A DNA stretch of 64,000 nt from Plotosus lineatus (GCA_024760905.1 CM045729.1:84287550-84351549), one strand, 5' to 3'; positions 24,830 through 36,204 are shown, counted from the first letter of the stretch. Numbers and translations are program-made. The notes: generated from the letters alone by a model not told the origin.

Positions 24830-25395
24830 CTATGCTCCTTTTCGTGTACTCACCCTTTTGTGTACCTTGAATCTCTGTAACATGTCTCCAAACACTTCTT
24901 CATGGCTTACAATGACTGGAACTGTTATTCTTTTGGAGCTTACGTAAATGTTTGCACTGTATATTTGTTATGTTATTGTGGTATTCTAATAATTACTAAT
25001 AGTATTATACTGAAACTGTATTATTTGCAGGTGATGCTACAGAAGCACTCATCCAGACCTTCTACACACAAACATGGAGCCGTTATAAAATCCTTATAAT
25101 CACTTGCTAAATGTAAACAGTGTTGTTTGTATCAAAAAGAACCACCTAGGTAATCAAACACAATACTAAAGGGTGTGCAAACTTTTGCACACATACCAAG
25201 TTGTGGCTGTCACTATGCTTTTATCAAAAGTTAAATTTAATGTAAAATAGGACAAAAGGTACAGAGTAGTTTGCATAAGTCATTTTAGCTGAAGGACGAC
25301 ACACGAGCAGCTGGGTTTCAAACCAAACTGAAAAAGGTCTCTGAAGGTCACAGGGACAAAATAAAATCATACACTGATACTTTATCTCAAAAATT
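24830..25395 (+). repeat. Unnamed repeat R, copy 1
   Basis: Ends with TTTGCATAAGTCATTTTAGC, GAAGGACGACACACGAGCAG and AAGGTCTCTGAAGGTCACAG, which recur in the same order at 31.4, 51.0 and 60.8 kb. Its start (TGTACCTTGAATCTCTG) and the (GT)n array before it are also matched by copy 2. Contains the near-palindrome GTGTGCAAACTTTTGCACAC at 25174. No open frame. Confidence 0.65.
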
Positions 25396-26489
25396 CAGCT
25401 CTCTTTTTGGTATAATACTCTTGTTTATGTTACACTTAATGGCACTACTTAAAGAGAATCGTTAACTGTGAAAGGTCCAAACAGTTAGCCTAAGAAAAGT
25501 TACTCAAAATGTACTCAGGAAGTGAATTGTGATTCTCAGGTATTTTCTGGAGTCTGGTGTCCTCAGGAATACCAAAAATGTGGAAGATTTGATAGAAGAT
25601 TTGATAGAAGATTTCTTTTGTAACCATGAATGCTCTAGCAGGCACTGCATAAAGATCAGGCATAGGAACATGGAGATGCTGTTACAAATGACTAGAATGG
25701 TGGGAAGCAATGGAGAACTGTGAATACAATTGAGTGCACTGTGAGACCATGGACACTGTCGAGCAAGTAAGAAATTTCTATTGGGACGGTGTGCTGTGTT
25801 TTAGTACAGACAAATGTACAGTTCCAGATCATGAGTTGTTCATGTAGACAAAGAGGCATGTAGGTGAGATTAGGACTGGGGCAGGGGGATTCTGTGACAA
25901 AGCAGCATATTTGCTAATTTGTGTTCAAAATTCCACTCTATTTCATTGACAAAGTATATTGGAAGGACGGTAGTCAAGGGCTGCACCTGGTCCTCTTCTA
26001 TCCCAAGCTATTGAGATAGGATCTATAACAAACAATAAAGAAGACAGGAGAAGGATAGTGCCCATTTGGCTGGTAGAAGGATTCAGGAATTTTGCTATGC
26101 ACAAGAGACTTGAGGTTTTTGGTCAGTGAATATTGTAAAGGGATGTTATGCTCCTTCCAGTCAGTGTCTCCATTCCTCAAGTGTGAGCCAAATTCCAAGT
26201 AATTCACAATTTCTTATTTCATAATCAGCTGAAATTTGACTAAAGAAACATTTTTCAAAGGATGTCACTGGAGACATGTTAGTTTGTCATCACTGCACTG
26301 TGATAAGACCTGAGCCTGGTGTCCGATGTATCGACTTCCAGAAAGAAGGACTTGGGTCCTCTCCTCTGTACTCTCCTCTTCATCTCACACCAAAAGGTTC
26401 CAATGGGTTTGAGGTCTTTTTTTTATTTATTTATTTTTTTATGCATTGTCCTAACCTCAGCATTAGCAGTTGGGCCACCAGTCACTTGG
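25396..26489. other. Unassigned sequence
   Basis: No gene recognised. A short direct repeat GATTTGATAGAA occurs twice at 25583-25610. Confidence 0.4.
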
Positions 26490-28040
26490 GATGCTGACAT
26501 TGAGCACTGAGGAAGGTGTTGACTTCACATTTGAATTTTTGGCTCTCATGTGTGGTCACAGTTTCTTCAGATAGACTATTCCACAATCTTATTGTGGCTG
26601 GAAGAAAAGACCTCAGGTGGCTTGTTGTTGATGAGCGGGGACATTCTAGTGTTGCTGAGTGCTGATAACACATCCTGTTGGTTTAGGCTGAGGGAGTAGG
26701 GCATGTAGTAGGGAAGGGGCTTCTTTGTGGTACATACGTTGGAGCAGTGTGAGTGCTCCCACATTTCTACGTTGTTCCAGAGGCTTAATTTGCATTGAAT
26801 CCAGGTCACCTGGCTTAGATCCTATTATTTTGATAGCACTTCTTTGTATGGTATCAAGCCATGATAATGATGTAGGAGAGGCACCCATCCAGACCGATGA
26901 GGCATATTCCATTCTGGACCTCACCATACTCATATATCACAGCTCTCTGGTCAGGATTCAGGTACCTGGACACTCTTCTTAGGAGTCCCAAGCGACAGCC
27001 AGCATCTTTAGCCATTTTTTTCATGATGTGGGTCCATGTGAGGTCCTTGCGTATGGTAATTTCTAGTAACTCCACTTCATCCACCTCTGCTAGAATGGCG
27101 TCCATGAAATGGAGGTTGGGATGGTTCCCTTCTGCATCTTTCAGTCGACTGACTCTGATGCTTGTGCACTTTGCTGCTCCAGAGAGGACATTCCATTTAG
27201 TTGCCCATTTCTGGATTTCATGCAGGTTTTCATTTAAGCTTTTAGCTGCTGTGGCTCTGTGTTTCCTATCATTAATGATGCTTAGAACTGAGGAGTCATC
27301 TGCATATAGGATAGCTTTGTTCTTAATTATGTCAGTAAAATCATCAATGCAAATGATGAATAGTAACGGGCCCAGTATTGACCACTGGGGTACGCCTGCA
27401 TTGATTGACTTAGCACTTGAGGTGGTGCCGTTTAAGGTCACCTTAAGTACTCTATCAGCTAGGTAATCCTCTATCCATCTCAGCAGCGTGCCTTTTATAC
27501 CAATGGCTTCTAGTTTTGCAATTAAGCCTTTATGCCAGACACGATCAAAGGCCCTGCTTATGTCCAGGCAGATTAACCTACCTTCTTGCTGCTTGTCTAA
27601 TGCATTCTGCAGGTTCTGTGCAACATATGTCAGTGCATCTACAGTTGAATAGCCAGCTCTGAAGCCGAATTGATTGTCTGATATTAGCTGGTGCTTGCAT
27701 ATGTATTTCCGCAGAGCTCTATTTATGAGACTCTCCATCACTTTACTAATAATGCTCAGGAGAGAAACAGGCCTATAGTTGTTCGGGTCATGTTTATCCT
27801 TTTTTTTTTTTTTTTTTTTTGTAGCATGGTATGACATATGCAATTTTCCATTGCTTCGACATATATTGCTTATCATGAAGCAGCTGAAAGAGTCTAGCTA
27901 AAGGCTTTGCCAGTTCTGGTGCTGCCTGTTTAAGGACTCTGGCATGTATGGAGTCTGGACCAGTGGCTTTGTCTGTATTTAGCTTTATTAGTGCTTTCTT
28001 GACATGTTTTGGCCAGAACACCACCTTTTTGAAGCTGGAT
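26490..28040 (-). mobile_element. Jockey/CR1-type LINE, reverse-transcriptase part
   Basis: Reads on the minus strand from KATGPDSIHARVLKQAAPEL (about 27960) to a C-terminal part ending SFLPATIRLWNSLSEETV (about 26570). It lacks an endonuclease. It is more open than most LINEs here, suggesting a younger insertion than its neighbours. A T-run of about 26 (27797-27822; A-run on the coding strand) interrupts the gene. Family name not assigned. Confidence 0.75.
26854..27876 (-). pseudogene. Reverse transcriptase, Jockey/CR1 type, partial
   Basis: An open run of 340 codons. Motifs: DPNNYRPVSLLSIISKVME, QFGFRAGYSTVDAL, motif A ICLDISRAFDRVW, GVPQWSILGPLLFII, motif C ILYADDSSVL, and the thumb-like NLHEIQKWATKWN. 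The normally invariant Gly after Pro-Gln (PQGS) is Trp here (PQWS). The upstream 76-codon frame (28024-27794) ends in the A-run; downstream, MVRSRMEYASSVWMG and AIKIIGSKPGDLDS continue in another frame (26933-26646). So frameshifts at both ends plus the PQW change imply loss of function. Confidence 0.78.
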
Positions 28041-28725
28041 TTAGGCTTTTTGAATATAGTGGTCGTTTAGTCTGGGGCCTGAAATAGCCATGGGGGGAGC
28101 TTGATTATGTGTCTGATAAACCATTTCTGTCTAGATTTTGGGCACATGTTTAGGGTCATTATTTTGGTAAAAGTTACAGTGACAACCCATGTTCAGCTTT
28201 TAGGCAGAGGCCATCAGATTTTTCTTTAAAGTGTCTTGTATTTAAAAGCATTCATGATGCCATGGCACCTAACAAGGGCCCCAGGGTCTCTGGAAGAGAA
28301 ACAGAGGCACAACAGCACCTACCCCCCCACCCACCCCCTGCCGCCCCCATACTTCACAGTGAGCATGACATGCCTTTCTGTATATTCATCTTTTATGCTC
28401 CACCAGACTCACTTAGAGTATTTGTTGCCAAATTTAGTCTCATCTGACCAAAGCACTTGGTTCCAGTGGGAGTTCGGTACCACTTCGTGAACTTTAGACA
28501 TTTGCGTTTATGATTGTGAGTGAGAAAATATGTTTTCAATGAATGCCTTCCAAACAGCTGCTTGGCATTTAGTTAGCACCTGATGGTTGTTTTGGAGACT
28601 TTTGGAACCCCAACATGCTGACATGTGTAGCACTTCTTTGATAGTGAGCTTTAGGGAATTTTAAATTTCTCTTATCATCCTTTTCACTACATGTAGTGAC
28701 AAAATAAACTTGTGTCCTCGTCCAG
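28041..28725 (-). pseudogene. Tc1-like transposase fossil, different subfamily
   Basis: The minus strand near 28470-28425 reads QVLWSDETKFGNK, the first catalytic Asp motif of Tc1 transposases, followed by VWWSIKDEY, then RHVMLTVKYGGG and degenerate text. At about 28180-28130, TKIMTLNMCPKSRQKW resembles the block around the second Asp (usually QDNDPKHTS). Stops occur throughout and no inverted repeats are evident. It is unlike the CTAGTCC Tc1 family elsewhere in the window. Confidence 0.6.
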
Positions 28726-28732
28726 GCTTGTT

Positions 28733-28815
28733 TACAGCTTTATTAATCTCACAGTGGAGAAATTTACTGTTACATGCTCTTGAAGTACCACCAGTAATGG
28801 GTGCAAAATAGCTCA
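28733..28815 (-). mobile_element. LINE 3'-tail fragment
   Basis: CTTTATTAATCTCACAGTGG matches 2555-2575; the terminal (TTATC)n is absent. Confidence 0.5.
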
Positions 28816-28992
28816 GAAAGGTGTGACATCTTTAACTTATAATAACAATGAAACATTGGTTTTAAAATAATGCATAAGATGTAAATATATAAATACACAC
28901 ACACATACAGATGTGTGCATCGGCACTCACACAGATGTGTGTGCGCCCACTCAGATGTACATCTCACATAAAAATGTAAATAGCTTTTTTTT

Positions 28993-28996
<4 letters not shown>

Positions 28997-29068
<72 letters not shown>
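28997..29068. repeat. (GT)n microsatellite
   Basis: About 35 GT units. Confidence 0.97.
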
Positions 29069-29239
29069 GTTTGTTTTGGGGTTATTTTAACATAATTGGC
29101 TTTGCTTTGCAGCATCTTCCTTCACTTTTCCCCTATTTATCTTTAATATCTTTATTTTTTTATTTTTCAATGAATAATTTTTGAAAAACCCCGATGCACT
29201 AAAGCCACAGAAACTGAAACAAGAAGCCACTTCCTCCTG

Positions 29240-29885
29240 AATCTGAGATTCTACTATTGGTCAGATCCTCATCTCCAGCACTCCTGCATAGACTTTTGTG
29301 TGCAGGTCTCTTCCGGTCGGACATGACCAAAACACCACATCAGGGAGGTGTTCGGGAGGCATTCTAACCAGATGCTCGAGCAACCTCAACTGGCTCCTCT
29401 AAATGTGGAAGAGCAGCAGTTTTGCTCCAAGCTTCTCTCGGATGGCTGAGCTTCTCACTCTGCCTCACTCTGTCTCTGACACCTGGCGAAGGAAGCTCGT
29501 TTCTCTTGCTTGTAGCCACAATCTTGATCTTTCTGTCACTACCCAAATCTTGTGACCAGAGGTGAGGGTTGGAACGTAGATTGACTGGTAAATTGAGAGC
29601 TTCGCTTTGCGGCAAATCTCCCTCTTCACCACAACAGACCGGTATTAAGTCTGCTTTGCAGTAGAGGCTGAAACGATCCGCCTATTGATCTCCCGCTACA
29701 TCTTTCCCTCATTTTTGAACAAAACCCCAATATATTTGAACTCCTCCACTTGGGGCAGGACCTCGGTTACAGACCCGGAAGATGAATTCTACCCTTTTCT
29801 GGCTGAGAACCAGTTCCTCTGTCTTAGAGGCAGTGATTCTCACCCCAGCTGCTTCACACTCAGTTACAAATCTCTCCAGTGAGTG
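29240..29885 (-). mobile_element. Rex3-like LINE fragment, rearranged
   Basis: On the minus strand, 29885-29300 follows the Rex3 sequence of about 12.39-12.97 kb (CTCTCCAGTGAGTG region, VCNRGPAPSGGVQ, LTSGHKIWVVTERSRL-like text, VRMPPEHLPDVVFWSCPTGR). At about 29300 it switches to sequence equivalent to the earlier 11.88-11.95 kb (CTATGCAGGAGTGCTGGAGA). The order is therefore permuted. Frames are broken throughout. Confidence 0.65.
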
Positions 29886-30754
29886 TAGTGCCCAACCTTG
29901 AAAATGAAATTAAAAGACACTATTGTTTTTGTGGGGTATTTGAAATGGTTAGTATGAGGAGGAAAATGCTCAAACATGTTGCAACTGAAGGAAGTCATAA
30001 ATTTCATCAAGATATGCAAAACTCACACAGAAGTTACTTTGTGACGGGGGCAATACTAGCTTCTGATGCCAGACCCAGGCATAAAATTTGTCCTTATAGA
30101 AGTTGTTAGAATGGTTTTGTAATACAAGATAAGTTGCTCTACATCTTTTTTAAAGTGGAAAATAACCTCAGAACCTATTTTAACCTATTTTAACCATTTC
30201 CTTATGGTCAACATTTTGGTTGGTAAACTCATTACTTGTATGGTACAGTTTGAACCCCCCCACCCAAAAAAAAAAAAAAAGCTTTGACCCAAAAACATTA
30301 TACATTTCAAATGTAAATGGACAAAAAAAAAAGTTAATGAGGGATACAAATAATGATAAATATAATATAAATTATATTAAATGAAGTTTCATGTGTGCCA
30401 ATAATAATTTGATTATATTTTTCATTTATTTTTAAAATGTGGGAGTTTTATTTATTTATTTATTTTTTTTTTTTTTGGGGTGGGGGGGGTTACCGTATAT
30501 GTCAGTCAACCGCTCTTAACACCCGTTGAGTCCATTTCCTACAACGTTGCATCACTCAAGAAAATTTTGTCTCCCATTACCTCACTCTGCTGACTATACA
30601 TGGTCAGCCAGTGATACTGCTGCAATCACATGACTTTGTGTAGGTCCCTCAAATGTTGTGATTGTTCCTTAAATTTAAATCAATTTCATTTATATCAAAT
30701 GATTATCATACAATGCTGCATACTGACATATTTTCCACTAAATCACTATCATCA

Positions 30755-30757
<3 letters not shown>
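29886..30757. other. AT-rich unassigned sequence
   Basis: A-run at 30263-30278 and T/G-run near 30465-30490. No gene supported. Confidence 0.4.
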
Positions 30758-30797
<40 letters not shown>

Positions 30798-30832
30798 GCG
30801 CGTGGGTGTGGGTGTGTGTGTGTGTATGTCTG
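30758..30832. repeat. (GT)n microsatellite, impure
   Basis: GT units with GC and GG breaks. Confidence 0.95.
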
Positions 30833-30914
30833 CATTCACCACAGTCCTTTAACAATGTCAAGACCTTCCACAATGTCATACTGCCATGACATTGATACCA
30901 TCTTGATTATGAAT

Positions 30915-31490
30915 GCTCACCCTTTTTCCATCCTGAATCTCTGAGTCCTGTACGGTAACTGTTGCTGGACACAGACTCCTATCATCTCTTCATGACTGCA
31001 GTGAGTGTAACTCTTCTACTTCTGCTATTCAAAGGCTATTCAATTTGTCTATATTTGGATTAATTTTCATTTTTTTTTAACTTGTATTAAGTTGTGGATG
31101 ATGCTCCATAAATATAAAAAGATCTTTTGTACCATCCATCGGTTTGCATCTCTCTGTGCTGTGAGTGATAAAGTAAAATATACCTGTTCTAATTTTGACA
31201 TTTTAATTATGTATTTGAATGGTGAAGATGACAAGAAACGTCAACAGTGTATAACTAAACACATTGAATGTCATGACCCAAAGGTGTGAAAACTTTTGCA
31301 CTCAGATCTTGTTGGGTCCATAAATGTGACTTGAAAATAAGAAGGTCAGACAAAAGGCACAGAGTTGTTTGCATAAGTCTTTACCTGAAGGACAACACCT
31401 GAGCAGCTGTGTTTCAAACCCAACTAGGAGAAGGTCTCTGAAGGTCACAGAGACAATATACAATCACTGATGGTTTACCTTTAAATTTAA
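30915..31490 (+). repeat. Unnamed repeat R, copy 2
   Basis: Begins CCATCCTGAATCTCTG and ends TTTGCATAAGTCTTTACCTG, AAGGACAACACCTGAGCAGC, AAGGTCTCTGAAGGTCACAG, about 575 bp, close to the 565 bp of copy 1. A sub-block at 30942-31013 (ATCATCTCTTCATGACTGCA) recurs at 31753-31822. Confidence 0.65.
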
Positions 31491-31752
31491 ATTCCTTTAT
31501 AATAAATTTCTCTGAAAATCACTAATGTAAACTTAATTGTTTCCTCTAAAAGCTACAAACTGCCAAATTTTAATCACTGAAGCTTGTTAGAATAAAAGTC
31601 ATGAAATTCAGCTGGGAATATGAGCTATAAAGAAAATAATAATTAATATATTATTGAATAATGTGAATATATTATAAAAATCACATTATAATATAGTTAC
31701 AAATATCTTCAACTCAAATTTCTCTGCTTCTTTTATTTTTATCTTTGACCTC

Positions 31753-31822
31753 TGGGTCCTGTTCTGTTTCTGTAGTTGGACAGCCTTCTATAATCTCTTC
31801 ATGGCTACAGTGAGTGTAACTC
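31753..31822 (+). repeat. Partial duplicate of repeat R sub-block
   Basis: GGGTCCTGTTCTGTTTCTGT to CAGTGAGTGTAACTC resembles 30942-31013. Confidence 0.5.
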
Positions 31823-31847
31823 ATAATTTAGAGCCATTTAATCTCTC

Positions 31848-31965
31848 CAAATGTGATGGCCAAGTGAGCTGTCTGGGGTGTACTCTGCCCTCGTCCCGAG
31901 TCGGCTGAGATGGGCAACAGCCTCCCCGTGACCCTAATTAGGATTAAGCAGTTACAGAGAAAAAG
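31848..31965 (+). mobile_element. SINE tail L, solo fragment
   Basis: GATGGCCAAGTGAGCTGTCT through CCTAATTAGGATTAAGCAGT; the head and body are absent. Confidence 0.8.
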
Positions 31966-32207
31966 AAATAAATAATAATAAAAAAAAACTGACCTGAACA
32001 GTTACAGAAATTAATGAAAGAATTAATCTCTCCATACTTTTATTTATGTATTTATTTAGCATTTTTGAACCCGTTATGTGTGGTGATCTTATTTATTAAT
32101 TAATTTATTTTTATTTGTATATTTGCTGTCATTGCAGAAAATATTACTTCACAAGTACAGTATAGGATGTTGGAAATTGCAGGCAGGGATTTTAGTGCAA
32201 TCTCAGG

Positions 32208-32208
<1 letters not shown>

Positions 32209-32286
<78 letters not shown>
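32209..32286. repeat. (AT)n microsatellite
   Basis: About 38 AT units adjoining the Tc1 copy 3 end. Confidence 0.97.
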
Positions 32287-32289
<3 letters not shown>

Positions 32290-33767
32290 CCCTTCTCAAA
32301 ATTCTCAAAAAATTAGCATATTGTGATAAAGTTCATTATTTTCTGTAATGTGCTGATAAAAATTAAACTTTCATATATTTTAGATTCATTTCACACCAAC
32401 TGAAATAGTTCAGGTCTTTTATTGTTTTAATACTGATGATTTTGGCATACAGCTCATGAAAACCCAAAATTCCTATCTCAAAAAAATAGCATATTTCATC
32501 CGACCAATAAAATAAAAGTGTTTTTACTACAAAAAAGTTCAACCTTCAAATAATTATGTTCAGTTATGCACTCAATACCTGTTCAATGCAGCGTGGCATG
32601 GAGGCAATCAACCTGTTGGGTCAGTGTTGGGTCTGGTGTCTCTCAACTTTCTCTTCACAATATCTCACAGATTCTCTATGGGGTTCAGGTCAGGAGAGTT
32701 GGCAGGCCAGTTGAGCACAGTAATACCATGGTCAGTAAACCATTTAGCAGTGGTTTTGGCACTGTGAGCAGGTGCCAGGTCGTGCTGAAAAATGAAATCT
32801 TCATCTCCATAAAGCTTTTCAGCAGATGGAAGCATGAAGTGCTCCAAAATATCCTGATCGCTAGCGGCATTGACCCTGCCCTTGATAAAACACAGTGGCG
32901 CAACACCAGCAGCTGACATGGCACCCCAGACCATCACTGACTGTGGGTACCTGACACTGGACTTCAGGCATTTTGGCATTTCCTTCTCCCCAGTCTTCCT
33001 CCAGACTCTATCACCTTGATTTCCAAATGACATGCAAAATTTGCTTTCATCCGAAAAAAGTACTTTGGACCACTGAGCAACAGTCCAGTACTGCTTCTCT
33101 GTAGCCCAGGTCAGGCGCTTCTGCCGCTGTTTCTGGTTCAAAAGTGGCTTGACCTGGGGAATGCGGCACCTGTAGCCCAGTCCACTGCTTCCACAGGTCC
33201 CCCAAGGTCTGGAATCGGCCCTTCTCCACAATCTTCTTCAGGGTCCGGTCACCTCTTCTGGTTGTACACCGTTTTCTGCCACATTTGTTCCTTCCCACAG
33301 ACGTCCCACTGAGGTGGCTTGATACAGCACTCTGGGAACAGCCTATTCACTCAGAGATTTCTTTCTGTGTCTTACCCTCTTGCTTGAGGGTGTCAATGAT
33401 GGCCTTCTGGACAGCAGTCAGGTCGGCAGTCTTACCCATGATTGCGGTTTTGAGTAATGAACCAGGCTGGGAGTTTTTAAAAGCCTCAGGAATCTTTTGC
33501 AGGTGTTTAGAGTTAATTGGTTGATTCAGATGATTAGGTTAATAGCTCGTTTAGACTACCTGAACATGATATGCTAATTTTTTAGACAGGAATTTTGGGT
33601 TTTCATGAGCTGTATGCCAAAATCATCAGCATTAAAACAATAACAGACCTGAAATATTTCAGTTGGTGTGCAATGAATCTAAAATATATGAATGTTTACT
33701 TTTTATCAGTACACTACAGAAAATAATGAACTTCATCACAATATGCTAATTTTTTGAGAAGGACTAG
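32285..33767 (-). mobile_element. Tc1-like transposon, copy 3, both inverted repeats present
   Basis: Both ends carry outer and inner motifs: AATTAGCATATTGTGATAAA (32318) and AATAGCATATTTCATCCG (32485) at left; GATATGCTAATTTTTTAGAC (33567) and ATATGCTAATTTTTTGAGAA (33741) at right. This is the IR/DR layout (two direct repeats inside each long inverted repeat) known from several fish Tc1 elements. TA flanks the ends. Best reference copy in the window. Confidence 0.92.
32572..33439 (-). pseudogene. Tc1-like transposase, nonsense and deletion
   Basis: MGKTADLTAVQKAI begins at 33439. After a frameshift, 188 codons (33231-32665) are open: VLFSDESKF (first Asp), FQHDLAPAHSAKTT (second Asp) and NSPDLNPIENL (Glu), a complete DD34E triad. 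The next codon, Trp in copy 1, is TGA. After it, about 90 bp (DELK to QCHRL) are deleted, leaving the C-terminus fragment near 32575-32610. Confidence 0.9.
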
Positions 33768-33904
33768 TATATGTGTGTGTGCCTGTGTGCAATGTATTTA
33801 TTTATTTTACATTAATTCAAAATATTTGATTTCTCAAATAGAGATTTATGATCTCAAGCATGGAATTTCTTGTCTGGACAAAGATTTTATTATTATTTTT
33901 TTTT

Positions 33905-33917
33905 ACAAATATGTTGA
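33905..33917. repeat. Target-site duplication, left
   Basis: ACAAATATGTTGA, one mismatch to ACAAATATATTGA at 34249-34261. Confidence 0.75.
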
Positions 33918-34248
33918 GTGGCAGTGGTGGCCCGGTGGTAAGGTGCTGGATTACTGATCCTAAGGTTGGGGTTTTGAGCCCCGCTGTCAACGGTTGTCAC
34001 TGCTGTCCCATCAGTGCAGCTAACTGAATTATTAAAGATCATGAGTCTCACTGTCTCTTGTGTGAGGCATGTAAAAGAACCATTGCTGACTTTCATTAAG
34101 AGTAGCTGCATAGCCATCAGCATGTTTCTGACCTGTGATGGCCTGGTGAGCCCTCCAGGGTGTACTATGACCTCGCCCAGAGCTATCTGAGATGTGCACC
34201 AGCCTCCCTGTGACCCTAATTAGGATTAAGAAAATGAATGAATCAATG
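33918..34248 (+). mobile_element. SINE-A head and body with tail L
   Basis: Head GGCAGTGGTGGCCCGGTGGT, CTGATCCTAAGGTTGGGGTT; body GTAAAAGAACCATTGCTGAC; then GTGTTTCTGACCTGTGATGG switches to tail L, ending AAAATGAATGAATCAATG. Flanking 13-bp duplications set the boundaries. Confidence 0.88.
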
Positions 34249-34261
34249 ACAAATATATTGA
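34249..34261. repeat. Target-site duplication, right
   Basis: ACAAATATATTGA; see 33905-33917. Confidence 0.75.
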
Positions 34262-34537
34262 TACACTGCATCTCCATTCCTTTCCATTTCTTGTAGTTGG
34301 AAGGTGATGGTCAATCTTTTGTGAAAGCCGAGATATGGTTATTATGTACCAGCTTTGAGAATTTCAAAATCCCCCCCGGTCACTCAGTATCGTAATCGTT
34401 CCAATTGAGCTTTAACGGCCATCACTTCATCTGCAGACCTGAAGAGAATTGTGATTTTACCCTGTAGTAAATGAAGTAATAGACTGAGTTCATTGAGCAG
34501 GTTGATTGTCACACCAGTCGTGAAGTTTTGCAACCCA

Positions 34538-34895
34538 TTCTCATTCATTCATTCGTTTTCTGAACCACTCACTCCTAATTCGGGTTTCGAGGAGGCTGGT
34601 GCATAAGGTGTCCAGGTGAGGGCAGGGTACACCCTGGACAGCCCGTCAGGCCATCACAGGGCTAATACTCACACAACCATTATTACTCACACTTACACCA
34701 AGGGGTGATGTGGAACAGCCAATCAGCCTACTGTTCATGTTTTTGGACAGTGGGAGAAACCAGAGTACCCTGAGTAAATCCACACAAGCACAGTAAGAAC
34801 ATGCAAACTCCATATAGAAACACCCATGCAGAGAATCAAACCAAGGCCTTCTTGCTGTGAGGCAGACGTGCTAACCATTATGCCACTGTGTTGCT
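34538..34895 (-). mobile_element. SINE-B, tail L
   Basis: At the left, inverted tail L (CATTCATTCGTTTTCTGAAC, TACACCCTGGACAGCCCGTC); then body (TTTTTGGACAGTGGGAGAAA, CAAACTCCATATAGAAACAC) and tRNA-like head at right (AATCAAACCAAGGCC, GTGCTAACCATTATGCCACT). This SINE type is widespread in ray-finned fishes. Confidence 0.82.
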
Positions 34896-35296
34896 ACTAA
34901 AATGTGTTTCTAGTGTTTTCCTGAAATACATTTCTGGAGCAATTCTCATAGTTCAAAAACTCTAGCCAGCAATCTTCCTCTAGAAAGTCATTTCCCCTAT
35001 GTGTGCCATGAAAGGATTTGTGCTCTTTGTCAATCATCCTCAAAGAGCTTCCCAGACATATGTGAATTGAAGGCATGCAGTTTGGGCATTAACTGAAGGT
35101 TTGTACTTTGATAGGCTTTGATCACATAATTTAATGTGTTTCATCCGTGCATGCAAGGCCACAAAATGAACAATTCAGTAAATGTTTAAAGACCTGATTA
35201 GTTGCAACTTCAATAGTTACTGACATGACAGCCCAGCTGACACAAGTAACATATCCTCATCCATTCCCACCTGAAAACTTTAATGAAAGAGAGAAA

Positions 35297-35302
<6 letters not shown>
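34896..35302. other. Unassigned sequence
   Basis: No supported feature. Confidence 0.4.

Positions 35303-35338
<36 letters not shown>
35303..35338. repeat. (AT)n microsatellite
   Basis: About 18 AT units. Confidence 0.95.
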
Positions 35339-35341
<3 letters not shown>

Positions 35342-35618
35342 CACATTCAATGTAGTGGTAATCTTGAATGTCTTTCGTGTTCATTAGGGGTTTTTTTTCG
35401 GGTGTGTTTTGTTTCCCCCAGAATCTATAAAAGGTTTGTTTTTGTGTAATATACTAGCTTGCTCTGTGATAAAGCAGTTTTAAAGATTTTATAATTTTGT
35501 TGGAGTTGCATCATAAAGGTGCATCAACGGTTGCATCATATTATACACAGTGGGCTTGAAGAACGTGAATCATCTGTTGTAATTAACCCATAATTTAAAG
35601 ACTCTTGGCAGTTTCTTA

Positions 35619-35980
35619 GGTGGACAGTGGCGGAGTGGTTAGCACGTCGGCCTCATGGTAAGAAGGTCCAGAGTTTGATTCCCAGCTCAGGTGTTTCTGT
35701 GTGGAGTTTGCATGTTCCCCCCCTGCTTGTGTGGGTTTCCTCTGAGTACTCTAGTTTCCTCACACAGTCCAAAAACATGAACAGAAGGTGAATTGGCTGT
35801 TCTAAATTGCCTGTAGATGTGAGTGGGAGTATGCATGGTTGTGTGATGTTTGGCCCTGCGATGATCTTGCTAGCTGTCCAGGTTGTACCTTGCCCTTGCC
35901 TGGAGTTGGCTGAAATGGGAAATGGGAAAAAGCCTCCCCACGATCTTAATTAGGATTACACAGTTCAGAAAATGAGTGGT
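35619..35980 (+). mobile_element. SINE-B, tail L, full-length
   Basis: tRNA-like head with A box GTGGCGGAGTGGTTAGC and B box GAGTTTGATTCCC; body TGTGTGGAGTTTGCATGTTC, ACAGTCCAAAAACATGAACA; tail GGCCCTGCGATGATCTTGCT to GGATTACACAGTTCAG. Reference copy for SINE-B. Target-site duplications not evident. Confidence 0.85.
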
Positions 35981-36204
35981 ATTTTCTTTTTACAGCTTTC
36001 TTTTTATAGTCATATGCCATCATATGATCTACCCACTTTCAAAAAAATCCTTTAGCAGCCATTTTTTTTTTGGCTCAGGTTTTGATTGAGGGCTTGCTGG
36101 TAGTGGATGAACAGGAATGTTTGAAGTGTGGAGAAAGAGGCATGATGGTTATTTTTCCAAAATAAAATACCCAGAAAAGTAATGTATGTAATAAAATAAA
36201 ATAC
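35981..36204. other. Unassigned sequence
   Basis: No supported feature. Confidence 0.4.

Noticed and set aside
26897..27466. A 189-codon plus-strand frame
   Set aside because: It lies antisense to the Jockey/CR1-type reverse transcriptase and has no family features.
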